A model generated the notes under the pieces. The model saw only the letters and a list, made by a program, of their open reading frames with translations. It was not told the DNA's origin and ran no database searches. Shown piece after piece: positions 52,380 through 61,157 of a DNA stretch of 64,000 nt. The DNA is from Bradyrhizobium japonicum USDA 6 (GTDB lineage Bacteria > Pseudomonadota > Alphaproteobacteria > Rhizobiales > Xanthobacteraceae), in assembly GCF_000284375.1 (NCBI RefSeq), contig NC_017249.1, forward strand, positions 4,504,001 through 4,568,000. Direction: 5' to 3'. Position 1 is the stretch's first letter. Every line of letters begins with the position of its first letter. Both the position numbers and the translations under genes were made by a program.

Positions 52380-52658
52380 TCACCAGCGGCGATAGCGTGG
52401 TCCGTAATAGCGAGGCCCATAGTAGCGCGGACCATACCCATAATATCGGGGCCCGTAATACGGCCGCGGGCCGTAATACCCATAATAGTTCGGGCGCCAG
52501 AAACAGCGACCCCAGGCGTCGCAGACCATGCGGACCTGCTCGACGTCGGAGACCTGCGGCGTCGCAGGTGCGGGCGCGATGGGCATGGCGGACGCCGCCG
52601 GCGATGCCATGACGGCACCGAACAAGGATGCGGCGACGAGGCCAGTCTTGAGATTCAT
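52380..52658 (-). CDS. Secreted small Tyr/Gly/Pro/Arg-rich repeat protein
   Basis: 92 residues. Signal peptide 1-24 (AVMASPAASAM), a short linker with VCDAWGRCFWRPNYYGYY (two Cys), then tandem YGPR(Y)YG units to the end (PRYYGPRYYGPRYRRW). Similar extracytoplasmic proteins of unknown function are common in Bradyrhizobium; the repeats are variable and could bind sugars or metals. Strong terminator follows. Confidence 0.75.
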   Translation of the reverse strand: MNLKTGLVAASLFGAVMASPAASAMPIAPAPATPQVSDVEQVRMVCDAWGRCFWRPNYYGYYGPRPYYGPRYYGYGPRYYGPRYYGPRYRRW

Positions 52659-52969
52659 GATGTCTTCCTCTGCTTACGCAATGCAGGATATCGAAGTTGT
52701 TCTGATAAAATTGTGGCGGAACCGAAATGTAATGCTGATGAACAAATCTTCAGCAAAGCTCGCCGCAGACCTGACCTTTCGCTTCGCAAGATTATCCCAG
52801 GTTCGCGCGTGTGACCAATGCTGCGCTTGCACTGGCGCTGCCTGGCAGGACATTGCGTTCATCCTTGATCCTGCGCAAGTCGCCGGCACGACTTCATCCC
52901 TAGTCTTGCCGAAGCGAGCGCTTCGAGGAATTCGAAGAGCAGGCTCGCGAGATTGCCTGGAGCTGTGCA
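52659..52969. other. Intergenic region, no gene seen
   Basis: 311 bases between divergent genes at 52380 and 52970. It carries the two promoters; neither repeats nor conserved sites were recognised. Confidence 0.5.
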
Positions 52970-53428
52970 ATGGACAAGATGAGAATAGACAAGGGTGACT
53001 GGCTGATCGTGTGCGACGGGCGCAAGGCGCTCATTCTGGAAAACCTCGGCGACGAGATGTTTCCGAACCTCCACACCCGGGAGGTGCACGAGCAGCCCAA
53101 TCCCTCGACCGGTGCGCAAGGGACCGATGCGCCGGGCCGGCTGAACGCCGCCGTCGGCGGCGCGCGCAGCTCGGTCGAGCAGACCGATTGGCACGATGAG
53201 GCCGAGCGTGCCTTCCTGCGGAACCTGGCCGGCCGGCTCGATGCCGCCGTCAGCGCGGGCGAGACCTCGGCCCTGACCATGGTGGCCTCACCACGCGCGC
53301 TCGGGATGATCCGCGCCGATTATTCGGCCGTGGTGCGCAAGGCGCTTCAGGGCGAGGTCGGCAAGGACCTCGTCAAGCTGCCGGTCTACGAGATCGAGAA
53401 GCAATTGCTGCTGTCGGGCGCCAAATAG
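52970..53428 (+). CDS. Host attachment family protein
   Basis: 152 residues from ATG 52970 (another ATG three codons later). IDKGDWLIVCDGRKALILENLGDEMFPNL, then REVHEQPNPSTGAQGTDAPGR, and ETSALTMVASPRALGMIRADY with VKLPVYEIEKQL. It matches the PF10116-type proteins annotated as required for attachment to host cells (Agrobacterium AtsE-like). No signal peptide is seen, and the link to attachment is by name only. Confidence 0.88.
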   Translation: MDKMRIDKGDWLIVCDGRKALILENLGDEMFPNLHTREVHEQPNPSTGAQGTDAPGRLNAAVGGARSSVEQTDWHDEAERAFLRNLAGRLDAAVSAGETSALTMVASPRALGMIRADYSAVVRKALQGEVGKDLVKLPVYEIEKQLLLSGAK

Positions 53429-53460
53429 CGGCACCCGCAGAGGATGCGCCAGCGCGCCCC

Positions 53461-53724
53461 TCAGAAGCAGGGGTGCCGCCGGCCGTCCTGGCCGATATAG
53501 GTGGCCGAGCTCTGGTAGCAGCGGTTGTTCGACGGGCCGTCGTAAAAGGCGTAGGTGCCGGGGGTGATGCCGGGCCCGTAATTGTGCAGATAGCTGATCG
53601 GGTAGGGCAGCGGGTTGGTGTAGTGGCGGTGGTACCGGTGGTGTCCCCGCGCCTCCGCAAGGCTGGGGGCGAGGATTGCGGCCGACAGGGCAGCAACCGC
53701 GGCTACAAGCTTCAACGTGCTCAT
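53461..53724 (-). CDS. Hypothetical secreted small protein
   Basis: 87 residues from ATG 53724 (GGAGAATCGAG upstream). Signal peptide 1-24 (ILAPSLAEA), then GHHRYHRHYTNPLPYPISYLHNYGPG and CYQSSATYIGQDGRRHPCF, two Cys. It shows the His/Tyr/Pro bias of the other small secreted proteins in this window. Function unknown. Confidence 0.72.
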   Translation of the reverse strand: MSTLKLVAAVAALSAAILAPSLAEARGHHRYHRHYTNPLPYPISYLHNYGPGITPGTYAFYDGPSNNRCYQSSATYIGQDGRRHPCF

Positions 53725-54015
53725 CTCGATTCTCCGGAACCCGCGCGAATAGGTCAGGTGTTTATAGCCATTTCGGGCCGCCGGGACACCCGTCCGGGGC
53801 CTGGAAATCGGGGCCAATCCCGCCGATTCCCGGGTGGGTGTGACAGAATTGCCCGAAGCAGGGTCGAAGGCTGCCCATTTTTGGCCTTTTCGGGATGCTT
53901 AACGAATTCCCCACACAAGTATGGCCAAAGAGAATTCGCTCAAGAATCCTGTCGCCGGCCCTTTGGGGGTCCTTCGAGGCCGGTTCATTCCTGAAGGCTT
54001 TCGCCGTCACGCACC

Positions 54016-54462
54016 ATGCGCATCACGCTTTTGAGCCTGCTGTTGCTCTCCGTCGCCGCCGCCACGCCGGCGCGCGCAGAGCTGCACATCACCCGTGACC
54101 ACGGCGGCTACGTCGAGGAGTACAAGGCCAAGTACAAGCGCGTCCGCGAGAAGGGCGAGCGGGTCATCATCGACGGCATCTGCAATTCGGCCTGTACCCT
54201 GGTGCTCGGCATCGTGCCGATGAACAAGATCTGCGTGACGCCGCGCGCCAGCCTCGGCTTCCACCAGGCCTATTACGACAAGGCCTTCACCTTCGGCATC
54301 AAGGTCACCAGCGCGGAGGGGACGTCCGACCTGATGTCCTATTACCCCAACACGGTGAAGGACTGGATCCGCCGCAATGGCGGGCTCACCACCGACATGA
54401 AGAAGATCAAGAACGGTGTCGAGCTCTGGAAGATCATCGACCCCTGTCCGGAAGAATGGTGA
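54016..54462 (+). CDS. Secreted ClpP/crotonase-like protein (COG3904 type)
   Basis: 148 residues. Signal peptide 1-21 (VAAATPARA). RVIIDGICNSACTLVLGIVP carries the GxCxSACT motif of periplasmic ClpP-like proteins, with the catalytic-type Ser in SACT; SLGFHQAYY could supply His. It is shorter than full ClpP-like proteases and may be a fragment-type subfamily. Substrate not known. Confidence 0.75.
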   Translation: MRITLLSLLLLSVAAATPARAELHITRDHGGYVEEYKAKYKRVREKGERVIIDGICNSACTLVLGIVPMNKICVTPRASLGFHQAYYDKAFTFGIKVTSAEGTSDLMSYYPNTVKDWIRRNGGLTTDMKKIKNGVELWKIIDPCPEEW

Positions 54463-54561
54463 GCGGCTGAGCTGCGCGTCCGCTGTCCGTCGCAGCGCAG
54501 CATCGCTCGTTTGGAAATTCGCATTGCCGCACAGGCCCCGGTCGCGCAATGAGGGGCGGCA

Positions 54562-55434
54562 ATGAACCATAATCAAGAAGCCCTGACCGCCCGCGCCGCA
54601 CCGATCCTGTTCGTCGTGCTCTGGAGCACCGGATTCATCGGCACCAAATACATCATCAACAACGCCGATCCCTTGACCTATCTCGCCATTCGCATGGCGA
54701 TCGTGGTCGGCCTGATGGCGATCATCGCGGCGATTGCGCGACCGAAATGGCCGGACCGTGTCGACGTCGCGCATAGCGCTGTTGCCGGCATTCTCGTCCA
54801 CGGCTTCTATCTCGGCGGCACGGCCATCGCGATCGCGCATTCGATCCCGGCGGGACTCTCGGCGTTGATTCCGGGCCTTCAGCCGATCCTGACCTCGACC
54901 ATCGCCAACCGCTGGCTCGGCGAACGCGTGACGCCGGTGCAATGGGCGGGGCTGGTGCTTGGCCTCGGCGGTGTAGCGCTGATCCTGCACGGACGCCCGA
55001 TGACCGGCGAGGCCGGGCTCGGCTGGCTCGCCTCGGTGGTGTCGCTAATCAGCATCACGCTCGGCACGCTCTATCAGCGCCGGTACTGCAACCACATCGA
55101 CTGGCGCGCCGGCAATCTCGTGCAATATGTCGCCGTCACCGTCTTCTTCACGGTCGGCGCCTTCCTGTTCGAGGACCGCGTGGTGCACTGGACGCGGGAG
55201 TTCGTGCTCGCGCTTGCCTGGCTCGCCGTGGCGCTCTCGATCGGATCGATCGGGCTGTTGTACTGGCTGATCCGCCACGCTGCGGCGACCTCGGTTGCGA
55301 GCCTGTTCTACCTGGTGCCCGCCGTCACGGCGCTGATGGCCTATCTGCTGTTCGGGGAGAAGCTCGATGCGCTGGCGATTGCCGGCATGGCGATGTGCGC
55401 AGCGGCGGTGTTCGTGGTCAACCGGCGTTTCTAG
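54562..55434 (+). CDS. DMT-superfamily EamA transporter
   Basis: 290 residues, ten membrane helices as two EamA repeats. WSTGFIGTKYIINNADPLTYLAIRMAI is the first; GLSALIPGLQPILTSTIANRWLGERVTPVQW the typical mid-protein motif. Unrelated in detail to the EamA gene at 43627. Metabolite exporter of unknown substrate. Preceded by GGGGCGGCA. Confidence 0.9.
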   Translation: MNHNQEALTARAAPILFVVLWSTGFIGTKYIINNADPLTYLAIRMAIVVGLMAIIAAIARPKWPDRVDVAHSAVAGILVHGFYLGGTAIAIAHSIPAGLSALIPGLQPILTSTIANRWLGERVTPVQWAGLVLGLGGVALILHGRPMTGEAGLGWLASVVSLISITLGTLYQRRYCNHIDWRAGNLVQYVAVTVFFTVGAFLFEDRVVHWTREFVLALAWLAVALSIGSIGLLYWLIRHAAATSVASLFYLVPAVTALMAYLLFGEKLDALAIAGMAMCAAAVFVVNRRF

Positions 55435-55531
55435 GCAGGCAAGCCAGTACGTCGGAATACATCCCTGACGTGCGGAGCGCGCTCGTGCTAGGCTGGACTG
55501 ATTTCAGCTTCCCTTTCGCAAGGTGATTTCC

Positions 55532-56278
55532 ATGAAGAAAGCGAGACGCGCGCTGCTCGGCAGGTCCTTGAGGCCGGTCCGGATTGCCTGCATCAACTAC
55601 GCGGAGGAGATGATGAGCGAGCGGATGATGGGGAGGCTCACGACGGCGCTGCAGAAATGCTACGATGAGCATTTCCTGCCGGTCTGGGGCTATCCCATCG
55701 ACCTCGACGTCACCCGCAAGCCGAAGCCGACGGACTGGCAGCTGCTCTATTTTGACGACGCCACCCACAAGAACTTCCTCGGGCGGCACGAGCTGACGCA
55801 CCGCGGCCAGCCGATCTCTAAGATCTTTCTGAAGGCACTCGGCGAGGATGATCCGGTCAGCCTGGCGGCTTCGCACGAACTGTTCGAGATGGTGCTCGAT
55901 CCCATGGCCAATCTGTGGGCCGACAAGACCCGGCACACCCAATATGCCTACGAGGTCTGCGACGCCGTGGAAGAGGAGTCTTTTCTCGTCAACGGCTTTC
56001 CGATGTCGAACTTCGTCTATCCGTCCTGGTTCGAACCGTTCGAGCATCCCCGCGGCACCAAGTTCGACCATATGGGGTCGCTCAAGGCGCCGTTCTCGAT
56101 GACGGAAGGCGGCTATGTCATCAAGAAGGTCAACGGCCGAAAGGTGATCAAGCAGTTTGGCTCACCCGAGAAGCGGAAGCGCTTCGCCAAGGAGGACCGG
56201 CGCGGCCATCGCAGCGAATTCCGCGATCCGAAGGGAGAGCATCACCCGGGCCGGCGCGCCGCCAAGCGGCGAGGGTAG
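55532..56278 (+). CDS. Hypothetical protein with SHELFEMVLDP motif
   Basis: 248 residues from ATG 55532. The first part is an alpha/beta region with LTTALQKCYDEHFLPVWGYPIDL. Centre: PVSLAASHELFEMVLDPMANLWAD, where the His-Glu pair and later Asp/Glu could be metal ligands (an HE..E/D arrangement). Then a CDAVEEESF segment and YPSWFEPFEHPRGTKFDHMG. The C-terminus is very basic (HHPGRRAAKRRG). It may be a metallopeptidase-like protein; not recognised as a named family. Confidence 0.7.
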   Translation: MKKARRALLGRSLRPVRIACINYAEEMMSERMMGRLTTALQKCYDEHFLPVWGYPIDLDVTRKPKPTDWQLLYFDDATHKNFLGRHELTHRGQPISKIFLKALGEDDPVSLAASHELFEMVLDPMANLWADKTRHTQYAYEVCDAVEEESFLVNGFPMSNFVYPSWFEPFEHPRGTKFDHMGSLKAPFSMTEGGYVIKKVNGRKVIKQFGSPEKRKRFAKEDRRGHRSEFRDPKGEHHPGRRAAKRRG

Positions 56279-56289
56279 GGATGGGAGAA

Positions 56290-56316
56290 GTCTCCGGGCG
56301 CCCCGCACCCGGAGAC
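56290..56316. terminator. Hairpin between convergent genes
   Basis: GTCTCCGGG (56290-56298), nine-base loop, CCCGGAGAC (56308-56316), between the SHELF protein gene and the H1-like gene. Confidence 0.7.
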
Positions 56317-56333
56317 GTGCACGAGCGCAGCGA

Positions 56334-56630
56334 TCAGCGCTTGGCCTTCTTGGCCTTCTTTTTCGACTTGGCAGCCTTCTTCGCAGACTTCTTGTTGGTG
56401 ACCTTCTTTGCAGCCTTCTTGGCCGCTTTCTTCGACGACGTCTTTGCAGCCTTCTTCGAAGCTTTCTTGGCTTTCTTCTTGGAAGCCTTCTTCGGCGCTA
56501 CTTTCTTCGCGACCTTCTTGGCGGCTTTCCTGACCTTCTTGACGGCGGTGACTGCGGCTTCGCTGGTCGCTTCCACGGCGGTGGTGATCGTGTCCAGCGC
56601 CTGTTCGGTGATCGGCTTCTCGTCGTCCAT
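56334..56630 (-). CDS. Histone H1-like Lys/Ala-rich protein
   Basis: 98 residues from ATG 56630 (GGGGGAC upstream; GTG 56642 would add four). A short acidic head (DDEKPITEQALDTITTAVEA) is followed by about 60 residues built from KKAAKK/KKASKK units up to AKKAKR. Such AlgP/H1-like proteins coat DNA and affect nucleoid compaction. Codons are mainly AAG and GCC, so the repeat probably varies in length among strains. Confidence 0.82.
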   Translation of the reverse strand: MDDEKPITEQALDTITTAVEATSEAAVTAVKKVRKAAKKVAKKVAPKKASKKKAKKASKKAAKTSSKKAAKKAAKKVTNKKSAKKAAKSKKKAKKAKR

Positions 56631-56696
56631 ATCGTCCCCCACGGTTTGTATGGAGCGATGACGATAGCGGGTTTCATAATTGTGTCAAAGCAACGC

Positions 56697-58142
56697 TCAA
56701 CCTTTGCGGATCTTTGCGTAGGCGGCGAGCGCGCGCTCGCGCCCCTTGGCGTGATCGACGATCGGCTGCGGATAGGTCTTGCCGAGCGTGACGCCCGCGC
56801 TCGCAAGCTCGATCGGTGATGCCTGCCAGGGCTGGTGGATCAGCTTGGCCGGCACGTCTTTCAGCTCGGGCACCCAGCGCCGGACATAGGCTCCATCAGG
56901 GTCGAACTTCTCGCCCTGGAGAGTTGGATTGAACACGCGGAAATAGGGCGCGGCGTCGGCGCCGCAGCCGGCGACCCATTGCCAGTTGGCGGGATTGCTG
57001 CCGGCATCCGCATCGACCAGCGTGTCCCAGAACCAGCTCTCGCCATCGCGCCAGTCGATCAGGAGATGCTTGACCAGGAAGGACGCCACCACCATCCGCA
57101 CCCGGTTGTGCATCACGCCGGTGTGCCAGAGCTCGCGCAGGCCGGCGTCGACGATGGGATAGCCGGTGCGTCCGCGTTGCCAGGCGGCGAGCGCCTTCTT
57201 GTCTCCCTTCCAGGGAAAGCCATCGAAATTCGTTTGCAGGTTTTCGGTGGCAAGGCTCGGGTGATCGTGGAGGAGGTGGCGGCAGAATTCGCGCCAGCCG
57301 AGCTCGCTCAGGAACTTTTCGACGCCGGGCCCGATCGCGGGATTCTCCGCTGCGGCAAAGCGCGCGGCGTGCCAGACCTGGCGCGGGCTGAGCTCGCCGA
57401 ACCTCAAGTGAGGCGACAGGCTTGAAGTCCCCTCGCGATCGGGACGGTCGCGATCGCCGACATAGACGCGCGCGGTGTGCCTCAGGAAGTCGCGGAGGCG
57501 CATGCGGGCCGAGGCTTCGCCCGGCGTCCAGGTCTGGCGCAGGCCGCCAGCCCAGTCGGGCTTTGTCGGCTCGAGCGTCCAGCTCTCCAGCGCGTCGCCG
57601 GCGAGCGGCGGCGCAGGGCGTAGCTCCCGCGGTGCGGGCAGAGGCTTGGGCGGATCGCCCAGCGACACCACCCGCCGCCAGAACGGCGTGAAGACGCGAA
57701 GGCCGCGGCCCTCCTTATTGCGGATCGCCGAGGGTGGCACCAGCAAGTCGCCAGGGAAGCTCTGCGAGTCCACGCCGAGCTTTGCCAGCGCCGCTTCGAG
57801 CTGTTTCTCGACGGACTGATGTGGCGCCTGCGCGACCCCGTTCCAGTAGACCATTGCGGCGCCGCTCTCGCGCGCCACTTCGGGGATCACCTTGGCCGCC
57901 GGCCCCTTGCGCAGGATCAGGGATCCGCCGCGCGTGGCGGTCTCGGCGCCGAGCGCCCGCAGCGACTGCGCCAGCCACCAGCGCGTCGCGCCGCCCGGCG
58001 CCCGTCCGGCCATCTCATCCATCACATAGAGGCAGATCACCGGCGCGCCTGTCTTCGCCGCAGCATGGAGGGCGGGATGGTCGGACAGGCGGAGGTCATC
58101 GCGGAACCAGACGATGACGGGCGGCGCGCTTGGCGTGGTCAG
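56697..58142 (-). CDS. phrB: Deoxyribodipyrimidine photolyase (cryptochrome/photolyase family), CTG start
   Basis: 481 residues if translation begins at CTG 58142; GTG 58040 would remove the conserved VIVWFRDDLRLSDHPAL that forms the first strand of the antenna-pigment domain. ACGAGG lies seven bases before that CTG, and the frame is closed five codons upstream by TAA. FAD-binding half: SELGWREFCRHLLHDHPSL, GRTGYPIVDAGLRELWHTG, MHNRVRMVVASFLVKHLLIDW and DADAGSNPANWQWVAG. Light-driven repair of cyclobutane dimers is expected. Confidence 0.9.
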   Translation of the reverse strand: MTTPSAPPVIVWFRDDLRLSDHPALHAAAKTGAPVICLYVMDEMAGRAPGGATRWWLAQSLRALGAETATRGGSLILRKGPAAKVIPEVARESGAAMVYWNGVAQAPHQSVEKQLEAALAKLGVDSQSFPGDLLVPPSAIRNKEGRGLRVFTPFWRRVVSLGDPPKPLPAPRELRPAPPLAGDALESWTLEPTKPDWAGGLRQTWTPGEASARMRLRDFLRHTARVYVGDRDRPDREGTSSLSPHLRFGELSPRQVWHAARFAAAENPAIGPGVEKFLSELGWREFCRHLLHDHPSLATENLQTNFDGFPWKGDKKALAAWQRGRTGYPIVDAGLRELWHTGVMHNRVRMVVASFLVKHLLIDWRDGESWFWDTLVDADAGSNPANWQWVAGCGADAAPYFRVFNPTLQGEKFDPDGAYVRRWVPELKDVPAKLIHQPWQASPIELASAGVTLGKTYPQPIVDHAKGRERALAAYAKIRKG

Positions 58143-58201
58143 GGCAGGCCTCGTTTACAATTTGGCAAGCATGCCGCGTGCGGCGGTGTGAACCGTCGTT
58201 A

Positions 58202-58220
58202 ATTCGGTCGTAAGCCGAAT
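58202..58220. promoter_or_regulatory. Inverted repeat between photolyase and chemoreceptor genes
   Basis: ATTCGG (58202-58207), seven-base spacer, CCGAAT (58215-58220). It lies in the shared upstream region of two divergent genes and may be an operator. No family is assigned. Confidence 0.3.
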
Positions 58221-58257
58221 GCATGAATATGCAGGAATTCCGGGGGTAGTTCCATTC

Positions 58258-59988
58258 ATGTCCAACCGTGCGACGGCAAAGTTCTTGCCGCAATTCAAGC
58301 TGGGTACCAAGGCCGTCCTGTGCGCCGTGCTGCTGATCGCCGTGAACACGGCGCTCGTGGTCGGCGCCGGCTACTTGTCGCTCACCTCCGCCTTCAACGA
58401 TCGTGCGCTGCGCGACATCGAGGTCAATTTGCGCACGCTGGCCCTGGCCTTTGCCGAGGTCGTTCCCGACGCGAAGATCACGATGCGGGATGGCGGGGTG
58501 GCGCGCGCCGAGATTCCCAAAATGCCGGAGTTCAGGGATCACGCCATCGTCGATCGCGCGGTGTCCTATGTCGGCGGCAACGCGACCCTGTTCGTGTTCG
58601 ATGATGCGAGCGGCCAGTTCGTCCGCCGCTCGACCAATGTGAAGAAGGAGAACGGCGACCGCGCTGTCGGGACCCAGCTTGCCGCCGATCATCCCGGGCA
58701 GGCCGTCCTGCGCCGCGGCGAGGCGTACAAGGGCCCGGCCACGCTGTTCGGCAAAACCTTCATGACCGCCTATTTCCCGGTCGCGGATGCCACCGGCAAG
58801 GTCGTCGGCATTCTCTATGTCGGCATCCCGATGGCGCAGTTCGAGAGCATGCTGACCCAGGCCATCGAGAGCATGGCGATTGCGGCCGGCATCGCCGCGC
58901 TCCTGGTCCTGGTCCTCACCTTGCTGGTCGTCCGCCGTATCACCAAGCCGCTCACCTCGGTCACGCGCTCGCTGACGGCGCTGGCCGAAGGCCAGAGCGA
59001 CGTCGAGATCGATTGCGAGGATCGCGCCGACGAGATCGGCGAGATCGCCCGCACGGTCGCCGTGTTCAAGAGCAACTCGCTGGAGCGGGCACGCCTGCGC
59101 AGCGAGCAGAGCGCGGCCACGGCTGCCGCGGCAGAGCAACGCAAGGCGGAGCTGCGCAATTTCGTCGAGCAGTTCCGCGGCAGCGTCGGCGGCATCCTCG
59201 ACAAGGTGCTGAACTCCTCCGGCGAGTTCGAGCGGGTGGCGCGGCAACTCACCGACACCGCACGCTCCACCGCCGACCTGTCGGCGCAGTCGGCCGGCGC
59301 ATCCGAGAACGCCTCCGAGCACGTGCGCACGGCGGCCTCGGCCTCCGACGAACTGTCCCAGTCGATCTCCGAGATCACCCGCCGGGTACAGGAATCGAAC
59401 GAGATCTCCGCCGAGGCGGTACGGCAGGCCGAAGCCACCGACCAGCGCATGGCGCAGCTCTCGGAGGCGGGGGCGCGCATCGGCGACGTCGTCAAGCTGA
59501 TCACCTCGATCGCCGAGCAGACCAATCTTCTGGCACTGAACGCCACCATCGAGGCCGCGCGCGCCGGAGACGCCGGCCGCGGCTTCGCGGTGGTGGCCCA
59601 GGAGGTCAAGACGCTCGCCGGCCAGACCGCCAAGGCGACGGACGAGATCTCGAACCAGATCGCCAGCATGCAGCTTGCAACGGAGGAATCGGTCACCGCC
59701 ATCAAGGCGATCGGCCAGACCATCGAGCGCATCAGCGGCATCGCGGGTTCGATCTCGGCCGCGGTCGAGCAGCAGAGGAGCGCCACCCACAACATCGCGG
59801 CCAGCGTTCGCGCTGCGGCCTCGGGTACCGCCGATGTCGCGGTCAATGTCCGTCACGCTGCCAAGGGCGCGAGCGAGACGGGGGAGACCTCGAGCCGGAT
59901 GTTTGCCTCTGCCCAGGCGCTGTCAGGCGAGAGCCTGCATCTGAAGGCCGAGGTCGACAGCTTCCTCGACCGCGTGCACGCGGCCTAG
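58258..59988 (+). CDS. Methyl-accepting chemotaxis protein
   Basis: 576 residues from ATG 58258; a start at 58219 is possible. Helix 1 at about 20-42, a periplasmic single-Cache-type domain ([38 protein letters not shown]), helix 2 at about 205-225, HAMP, then the cytoplasmic signalling domain with the conserved tip [40 protein letters not shown]. No CheB/R-docking pentapeptide at the end. The ligand is unknown. Confidence 0.93.
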   Translation: MSNRATAKFLPQFKLGTKAVLCAVLLIAVNTALVVGAGYLSLTSAFNDRALRDIEVNLRTLALAFAEVVPDAKITMRDGGVARAEIPKMPEFRDHAIVDRAVSYVGGNATLFVFDDASGQFVRRSTNVKKENGDRAVGTQLAADHPGQAVLRRGEAYKGPATLFGKTFMTAYFPVADATGKVVGILYVGIPMAQFESMLTQAIESMAIAAGIAALLVLVLTLLVVRRITKPLTSVTRSLTALAEGQSDVEIDCEDRADEIGEIARTVAVFKSNSLERARLRSEQSAATAAAAEQRKAELRNFVEQFRGSVGGILDKVLNSSGEFERVARQLTDTARSTADLSAQSAGASENASEHVRTAASASDELSQSISEITRRVQESNEISAEAVRQAEATDQRMAQLSEAGARIGDVVKLITSIAEQTNLLALNATIEAARAGDAGRGFAVVAQEVKTLAGQTAKATDEISNQIASMQLATEESVTAIKAIGQTIERISGIAGSISAAVEQQRSATHNIAASVRAAASGTADVAVNVRHAAKGASETGETSSRMFASAQALSGESLHLKAEVDSFLDRVHAA

Positions 59989-60011
59989 GAGCGGGCGTGT
60001 GACCTGACACT

Positions 60012-60085
60012 GTCATCCCGGGATGGTCCGAAGGACCAGGTCCGGGATCTCGAGATTCTCAGGTGCGCAATTGCGCACCATAGTT
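60012..60085. repeat. Family C-related repeat, copy 4
   Basis: GTCATCCCGGGATGG at the left, followed by GGTCCGGGATCTCGAGATTCTC and GGTGCGCAATTGCGCACC, a perfect palindrome. It fills the space between convergent chemoreceptor and peroxiredoxin genes. Confidence 0.6.
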
Positions 60086-60117
60086 CGGTCCTGCGGACCG
60101 CACGGGAAGACAGTGAG

Positions 60118-60777
60118 TTACTTCGGCTGCGGCACGATGCGGATGTAGGGCTTCGGTTCCTTCCAACCCTGCGGATAGATCGTCTTCGCCTCGTCGTTGG
60201 AAACCGAGCCGGCGATGATGACGTCCTCGCCCTGCGTCCAGTCGGCCGGCGTGGCGACGCGATGCTTCGCCGTCAGCTGAAGCGAGTCGATGACGCGCAG
60301 GATCTCCTGAAAATTCCGGCCTGTCGTCATCGGATAGACCAGCACCAGCTTGATCTTCTTGTCCGGCCCGATGATGAAGACGTTGCGGACGGTCTGGTTG
60401 TCGGCCGGCGTGCGGGTAAGGGGATCGCCCGAGGTCGAGGCCGGCAGCATCTCGTAGAGCTTGGAGACGTTGAAGTCGGTGTCGCCGATCATCGGGTAGT
60501 TGGGGGCGGCGCCTTGGGTCTCCTTGATGTCCTCCGACCATTTCGAATGGCGGTCGACCGGATCGACCGAAAGGCCCATCAGCTTGACGCCGCGCTTGTC
60601 GAATTCCGGCTTCAGCTTGGCAAGCGCGCCGAGCTCGGTCGTACAAACCGGCGTGAAGTCCTTCGGGTGGGAGAACAGGAGAGCCCAGCTATTGCCGATC
60701 CAGTCGTGGAACTTGATCTTCCCTTCGGTGGTCTCGGCTTCGAAGTCGGGCGCGGTGGTGCCGATCGGGAGTGTCAT
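60118..60777 (-). CDS. Peroxiredoxin, 1-Cys Prx6 type
   Basis: 219 residues, GATGAGGTAG before the ATG. PKDFTPVCTTE with peroxidatic Cys45 and no resolving Cys in the usual place. The C-terminal Prx6-type domain VIAG...YIRIVPQPK is present, with RNVFIIGPDKKIKLVLVYPMTTGR. Reduces hydroperoxides with an external thiol. Its promoter holds a perfect 7-bp inverted repeat between -35 and -10. Confidence 0.94.
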   Translation of the reverse strand: MTLPIGTTAPDFEAETTEGKIKFHDWIGNSWALLFSHPKDFTPVCTTELGALAKLKPEFDKRGVKLMGLSVDPVDRHSKWSEDIKETQGAAPNYPMIGDTDFNVSKLYEMLPASTSGDPLTRTPADNQTVRNVFIIGPDKKIKLVLVYPMTTGRNFQEILRVIDSLQLTAKHRVATPADWTQGEDVIIAGSVSNDEAKTIYPQGWKEPKPYIRIVPQPK

Positions 60778-60832
60778 GGTTCTACCTCATCTCATTGAAT
60801 TTACTTGGTAATTTATCTTTGCCGTCGCGGCC

Positions 60833-60861
60833 AGTATAGGGTCTCCGCGACCCTAAGTGAA
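60833..60861 (-). promoter_or_regulatory. Peroxiredoxin promoter with embedded operator
   Basis: Minus strand: -35 TTCACT (60856-60861), 17-base spacer, -10 TATACT (60833-60838). The spacer is almost filled by TAGGGTC-N5-GACCCTA (60837-60855). It lies about 56 bases before the start codon. Promoter hexamers are inferred by eye. Confidence 0.5.
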
Positions 60862-61157
60862 CCGCTTCAAGTAAAATGTGAATTTCTTCTCTGAAGGGCC
60901 GATTTCCTAGCACCTTTCTGTTACAGCCGCGCCTGCGACGAAACATCTCGACCGGAGCCGTACGGTCTCGATTGCCCCCATAAAGCCGTTTATGACCCGC
61001 ATCACGCTCGCCCCGACGCCTCCGGAACCGAAATGGTCCTCGTAGCGACTAATCGGCAACCATTGAGAAAAGTCGCGATCCCCGTATCGAATCATTAACC
61101 ACCCCTTTACGCCCGCATGAAAATGCTGGTCGATCAGAAGAAATCTGGAAGTGAACT
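60862..61157. other. Intergenic region upstream of peroxiredoxin, no gene supported
   Basis: About 300 bases (whole gap 60778-61157) between divergent genes. A 62-codon minus-strand frame at 60907-61095 has no ribosome site or known features. Confidence 0.5.

Noticed and set aside
60907..61095. 62-codon minus-strand frame
   Set aside because: No ribosome site, family pattern or signal; probably chance.
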